A DNA stretch of 26,299 nt from DATGKR01 sp035294565 (GTDB lineage Bacteria > Actinomycetota > Acidimicrobiia > Acidimicrobiales > Palsa-688): positions 1-26,299 of the forward strand of contig DATGKR010000119.1 in NCBI GenBank assembly GCA_035294565.1, in the 5' to 3' direction. Under the pieces are notes generated by a model that had not been told where the DNA came from, made no database searches, and saw only the letters and a list, made by a program, of their open reading frames with translations. Of the stretch, positions 23,475 to 26,299 are shown one piece after another. The position numbers were made by a program, and so were the translations under genes. Numbering within the stretch: position 1 is the first letter of the stretch; every line of letters starts with the position of its first letter.

Positions 23475-24515
23475 GGGCGAAGGCTGGTGCACCACGGCGG
23501 GGGAGCGACGGAAGAACGACTCGACGTCCCCTTCGTAGCGGTAGGCGGGTTGCGCGCCGACGACCCGGCGGAGACGCCGGGTCTCGACGAAATGGCGTAC
23601 CGCCCCCGCGCTCGTGTGGCGGTACTCGAAGCCGGCACGCTTCAGCTTTCGGTTGTCGATGCCCCGTCCGTAGCGCAGCAGGTCCAGCGCCTCGCGGGGA
23701 AGCGTGATCAGGCCGGCACGGCGCAGCGCCGCCGCCGCCATCTCGGTCATCACAGGGCTGATGTAGAGCGGCGGGTGCCCGGCGATGGCGCGCACCTCCG
23801 ACCACGGGAGGCGACCGTCGCCGGCCACGTTGTACACGCCCTCCAGCTCGTGACGTATGCAGAACTCCATCGCCCTGACGACGTCGTCCTGCTCGACGAA
23901 CTGGAGCTGCGGGTCGTACCCGGCGATGGTCGGTGCGAGCGGCAGCGAGAGGGCGCGCGAGAAGAGGGTGACGAGGTCCTCGCCGAGCACGTTGGCGAAG
24001 CGCAGCACGGCTACCTTCACAGACGAGAACTCTTCGGCGAAGGTCCGGATGTAGTCCTCCGCCTCCAGGAGAGACTTCTCCATCCGGGTGCGCGGCGGGC
24101 GGCTCCTGGGCGTCTCCTCCCGGAACCAGGTCGGGTCCTCCATCGACGCCCCGTAGACCAGCGCCGAGGACTTGACGACCAGGTTGGTGACCCGGCTCTG
24201 GTCCGCCCCGAGCGCAGCGAGCAGGTTCATCGTTCCGATCACGTTCTTCTCGTGGAGGCGCCGGTCGGGCATGAGAGCCGAGTTGACCACCAGACCGGCG
24301 TGGACCACGGTGTCGACCTGTGTGGCGCGCACGAGCCTGGCCAGGATCGAGTAGCTGTCGTCGCAGCGGACGAACTCTGTGCGTTCCAGCTGTACCGAGG
24401 GGTCGTCGGTGTCGATGCCGACGATCACGTCCACCGAGGGGTCGGCCTCCAGGGCTCTCGCCATGTGCCCGCCCCAAAAGGCTCCCAGGCCGGTTATGAG
24501 GACCCGCCGTCCCAT
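23472..24515 (-). CDS. NAD-dependent epimerase/dehydratase-like extended SDR
   Basis: The 347-aa product starts with a Rossmann NAD(P)-binding fold (RRVLITGLGAFWGGHMA), followed by IVGIDTDDP, VVHAGLV, NVIGTMNLLAA and SSALVYG, as in GalE-like epimerases. The catalytic YxxxK tyrosine is not conserved: the segment before KSLLEAE reads PRTRME, with Thr at the Tyr position, so classical epimerase chemistry is doubtful. The gene begins 5 nt after the acyltransferase stop on the same strand. Mycobacteria likewise have an SDR (annotated galE2) beside a PlsC-like acyltransferase, suggesting a shared lipid-related role. Confidence 0.8.
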   Translation of the reverse strand: MGRRVLITGLGAFWGGHMARALEADPSVDVIVGIDTDDPSVQLERTEFVRCDDSYSILARLVRATQVDTVVHAGLVVNSALMPDRRLHEKNVIGTMNLLAALGADQSRVTNLVVKSSALVYGASMEDPTWFREETPRSRPPRTRMEKSLLEAEDYIRTFAEEFSSVKVAVLRFANVLGEDLVTLFSRALSLPLAPTIAGYDPQLQFVEQDDVVRAMEFCIRHELEGVYNVAGDGRLPWSEVRAIAGHPPLYISPVMTEMAAAALRRAGLITLPREALDLLRYGRGIDNRKLKRAGFEYRHTSAGAVRHFVETRRLRRVVGAQPAYRYEGDVESFFRRSPAVVHQPSP

Positions 24516-24520
24516 CTCGG

Positions 24521-25381
24521 TCAGCCGAACCAGACGCTGCGGCGCTTGCGCAGCATGTCGTACAGGTTCGTCTGCATCGCCTGGCGGATCGCCTCGGCTT
24601 CGTCGAAGACCCGGCTGCGGCGGTAGCGTTCCTGGTCGGGGGGCACGTCGAAGTAGACGGGGTCCAGGACCCGGAGCTTGAACTTGGCGGGGAAGTAGGC
24701 GACGAGGCCGAGCGGTCCGAACAGCAGCATGTTGGCGGTGAGCGGCACGTACGGTACTCCCAGGATCCGCGCCGCCGCAGCCGACTTGGCCAGTATCGGC
24801 ATGGCTTCTTCGCTGCCGACGACCACTATCGGAACCACGGGAACCCCAGCGCGCATGGCGATCTCGACGAAACCCCCCCGACCGAAGCGGCGCAGCTGGT
24901 AGCGCTGGGTGACCAGCTTTCCCGTCCCCTTGGTGCCCTCCGGGAAGACGAGGGCGAGCTGCTGCTGCTCACGCAGAAGGCGGTAGGCGTTGTCGGGGTG
25001 CGCCGGGACTCCACCTCCGCGCGCCCACGCCGTTCCGACGACCGGCATGGATCTGAACAGGTAGTCGGCGAGGCCGTAGACCGGGCGGCCGAGCTCCTCC
25101 TCGATGCCGTGCATGATCACCGGGGCGTCGGCGGGGATCGCCCCGGCGTGGTTGGCGACCAGCAGGGCGCCGCCCGACGCGGGGATCTTCTCCATGCCTT
25201 CCCATTCAGCCCGGAACCAGTTGCGATAGACCGGTCCGAACAGACGCCGCAGCCGGGCCCGGGCGGCCTCGGAGCGGCCCCACTCGTCCACGTCGCTCAG
25301 GCGCTCGTCCGGTGGCGGCGCGGGGGGCCGGCGGAGGGGGAGCAGCGCCCCAGGGGTGCCTTGCTCGACGCGGCCTGTCAC
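24521..25381 (-). CDS. PlsC-like lysophospholipid acyltransferase family protein
   Basis: The 286-aa product has the acyltransferase block LLVANHAGAIPADAPVI (the His-containing motif I, here NHxGxxPxD), VGTAWARGGGVPAHPDN, the motif III FPEGTKGTGK and VPVVPIVVVGSEEAMPI. Such enzymes move acyl groups to lysophospholipids or related acceptors at the membrane. No strong membrane helix is seen apart from a hydrophobic stretch near FGPLGLVAYF. GTG 25381 is chosen because it overlaps the SodX stop by 4 nt (GTGA). The frame stays open upstream to 25729, but that part is an arginine/proline-rich shadow of sodX. Confidence 0.85.
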   Translation of the reverse strand: MTGRVEQGTPGALLPLRRPPAPPPDERLSDVDEWGRSEAARARLRRLFGPVYRNWFRAEWEGMEKIPASGGALLVANHAGAIPADAPVIMHGIEEELGRPVYGLADYLFRSMPVVGTAWARGGGVPAHPDNAYRLLREQQQLALVFPEGTKGTGKLVTQRYQLRRFGRGGFVEIAMRAGVPVVPIVVVGSEEAMPILAKSAAAARILGVPYVPLTANMLLFGPLGLVAYFPAKFKLRVLDPVYFDVPPDQERYRRSRVFDEAEAIRQAMQTNLYDMLRKRRSVWFG

Positions 25382-25833
25382 GTGCACAACGTAGCGGGCT
25401 CCCGGCCCTGCGGGCACCAACCGGCGCGCCCGGGCGGGTGGTAGCGGTACACGGCCCGACCCCGTACCGCCCCGATGTCCACGGTGCCGAAGTGGCGGCT
25501 GTCGGTGCTCGCGGCGGGGTTGTCGCCCCGCAGGTCGACCCTGCCCGCACCCACGGAGAGAACCCGCTTGACGAGCAGCCGACCCGGCTGGCGGGGGTCT
25601 GCCACCGCGACGACCTGGCCGGGCGCCACCCGACGCGCCCTCACCACCAGCAGTCGGTCGCCGGGTTGGAGGGCGGGAGCCATGCTGGTGCCCGACACGA
25701 CGACCCGGCGGGGTCGCGCCCAGCGCCACGCCGCCCCGGCGACGACGGCGGCCGCAGCGCAGGCCAGCGCTCGGCGGGCTTTCGAGCCTGTCGCTGGCGA
25801 GTGGGTATGGTGAAGGCGACCCTCAGTCATCAC
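25378..25833 (-). CDS. sodX: S26 signal-peptidase-like protease, probable Ni-SOD maturation protease SodX
   Basis: The ~150-aa product has a short cytoplasmic N-terminus, one Ala-rich membrane helix (about residues 20-38) and an S26 serine/lysine protease core. Counting from ATG 25830, nucleophile Ser49 lies in SGTSMAPALQPGD, general-base Lys88 in LLVKRVLSV, and the LRGDN box follows with DSRHFGTV. Small S26 proteases beside sodN are proposed to cut the Ni-SOD propeptide. Start: GTG 25833 (GGAG 9 nt upstream) or ATG 25830. ATG 25851 would overlap the sodN start codon and lacks a ribosome-binding site. It leads an operon with the acyltransferase and SDR. Confidence 0.85.
   Translation of the reverse strand: MMTEGRLHHTHSPATGSKARRALACAAAAVVAGAAWRWARPRRVVVSGTSMAPALQPGDRLLVVRARRVAPGQVVAVADPRQPGRLLVKRVLSVGAGRVDLRGDNPAASTDSRHFGTVDIGAVRGRAVYRYHPPGRAGWCPQGREPATLCT
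25806..25811 (+). promoter_or_regulatory. Possible -10 box for sodN inside sodX
   Basis: TATGGT fits the actinobacterial TANNNT -10 pattern and lies about 40 bp before the sodN ATG. No good -35 is seen at normal spacing (TTCGAG is 19 bp upstream). Any sodN promoter must overlap sodX coding sequence, because the two starts are only about 17-20 bp apart. Confidence 0.25.
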
Positions 25834-25837
25834 GTAA

Positions 25838-25846
25838 GGAGTCTCC
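25838..25846. promoter_or_regulatory. Palindromic Shine-Dalgarno shared by sodN and sodX
   Basis: GGAGTCTCC reads GGAG on both strands. On the plus strand AAGGAG (25836-25841) sits 8 nt before the sodN ATG. On the minus strand GGAG sits 9 nt before GTG 25833 and 12 nt before ATG 25830 of sodX. The two divergent genes thus draw their ribosome-binding sites from the same 9 bp. Confidence 0.7.
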
Positions 25847-25849
25847 GTC

Positions 25850-26266
25850 ATGTCGACGTTCGCCCGCCTGCTCGCCCTCGCCGACCGTGTCAGCCGGCCG
25901 GAGACAGCGTATGCCCACTGCGACCTGCCCTGCGGCGTCTACGACCCGGCGCAGGCCCGCATCGAGGCGGAGGCGGTCAAGGCGATCATGGAGAAGTTCA
26001 ACGCGTCCGACGACAACGTGTTCAAGACGCGCGCGGTGATGATCAAGGAGCAGCGCGCCGAGCTCGTCAAGCACCACCTGTGGGTGCTGTGGACCGACTA
26101 CTTCAAGCCTGACCACCTCAAGAACTATCCCCAGCTGCACGAGCTTTTCTGGAAGGCCACCAAAGCAGCGGGCGAAGCCAAGAAGACCAACGACGTCTCC
26201 GTCGGCGATGACCTGCTCGCCCAGATCGCCGAGATCGACCGGATCTTCTGGGAGACCAAGAAGTAG
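25850..26266 (+). CDS. sodN: Nickel superoxide dismutase (Ni-SOD) precursor
   Basis: The 138-aa precursor contains the Ni-hook HCDLPCGVYDP at residues 23-33, right after ETAYA. Processing after Ala22 would expose His23 as residue 1 of a ~116-aa mature protein, with Cys2 and Cys6 as nickel ligands, exactly as in Streptomyces Ni-SOD. The rest is the expected four-helix bundle (ARIEAEAVKAIMEKFN, HLWVLWTDYFKPDHLKNYP, DDLLAQIAEIDRIFWETKK). The 22-residue leader has no Sec or Tat character, so the enzyme is cytoplasmic. Processing is expected to be done by SodX, encoded divergently next door. ATG 25850 has a strong AAGGAG 8 nt upstream. Confidence 0.96.
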   Translation: MSTFARLLALADRVSRPETAYAHCDLPCGVYDPAQARIEAEAVKAIMEKFNASDDNVFKTRAVMIKEQRAELVKHHLWVLWTDYFKPDHLKNYPQLHELFWKATKAAGEAKKTNDVSVGDDLLAQIAEIDRIFWETKK

Positions 26267-26272
26267 GCCTGG

Positions 26273-26294
26273 CCGGCGCCGCCTAGTGCGCCGG
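26273..26294 (+). terminator. GC-rich hairpin after sodN
   Basis: CCGGCGC (26273-26279) and GCGCCGG (26288-26294) form a perfect 7-bp stem with an 8-base loop, starting 6 bp after the sodN stop. The window ends 5 bp later, so any following T-tract cannot be seen. Confidence 0.45.
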
Positions 26295-26299
26295 GGCCG

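Noticed and set aside
25382..25729. N-terminal extension of the acyltransferase frame
   Set aside because: The extension is a Pro/Arg/Gly-rich translation of the sodX gene in another frame, while a GTG overlapping the sodX stop gives a normal start.

Overview
The window is very GC-rich, gene-dense bacterial DNA. It uses many GTG/TTG starts and many 1-4 nt start/stop overlaps. The order glmU-prs-rplY-pth-mfd-(SurA-like lipoprotein)-mazG-eno-ftsB ... DUF501-ppx is a typical actinobacterial chromosomal backbone. Together with a nickel superoxide dismutase, this points to Actinomycetota, plausibly an Acidimicrobiia-type lineage; the class-level placement is inference.

Layout. 1-1204: untranslated leader with a tandem 30-bp duplication, then a trypsin-like/PDZ serine protease. 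1205-1747: a gene-free stretch full of short repeats and hairpins. 1748-3265 (minus): a DUF2236 (MpaB-type) oxygenase followed directly by a TetR regulator, with a candidate operator at the oxygenase start. 3366-3511: tRNA-Gln(UUG) on the minus strand with tandem repeats behind its 3' end. 3591-14486: the housekeeping run, comprising a GlmU that lacks most of its acetyltransferase domain, PRPP synthetase, ribosomal protein L25, peptidyl-tRNA hydrolase, Mfd, a parvulin-like lipoprotein, a methylase-MazG fusion, enolase and an FtsB/DivIC-like protein.

14547-20309: an eight-gene operon of the molybdenum hydroxylase/CO dehydrogenase type. It encodes small (2Fe-2S) and medium (FAD) subunits, a CoxD-like AAA+ ATPase, a CoxE-like VWA protein, XdhC/CoxF-like N- and C-terminal domains as two proteins, a MocA-like cytidylyltransferase, and a CoxG-like protein with a C-terminal membrane anchor. 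The large catalytic subunit (CoxL) is absent. The operon sits exactly between ftsB and a fused DUF501-Ppx/GppA gene, genes that are neighbours in other actinobacteria. The DUF501-Ppx gene appears to start at a CTG that overlaps the coxG stop.

21685-23452: a class V aminotransferase and a GNAT acetyltransferase. 23472-25833 (minus): an NAD-dependent epimerase-like SDR, a PlsC-like acyltransferase and a SodX-type S26 peptidase, apparently transcribed sodX > acyltransferase > SDR. 25850-26266: sodN (Ni-SOD), divergent from sodX, its probable maturation protease. The two starts share one palindromic Shine-Dalgarno sequence.

The most interesting elements are the CoxL-less Cox operon embedded in a cell-division/glycolysis locus, the truncated GlmU, the CTG-started DUF501-Ppx fusion and the interleaved sodN/sodX starts. 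No phage, IS transposase, CRISPR array or integrase was seen.
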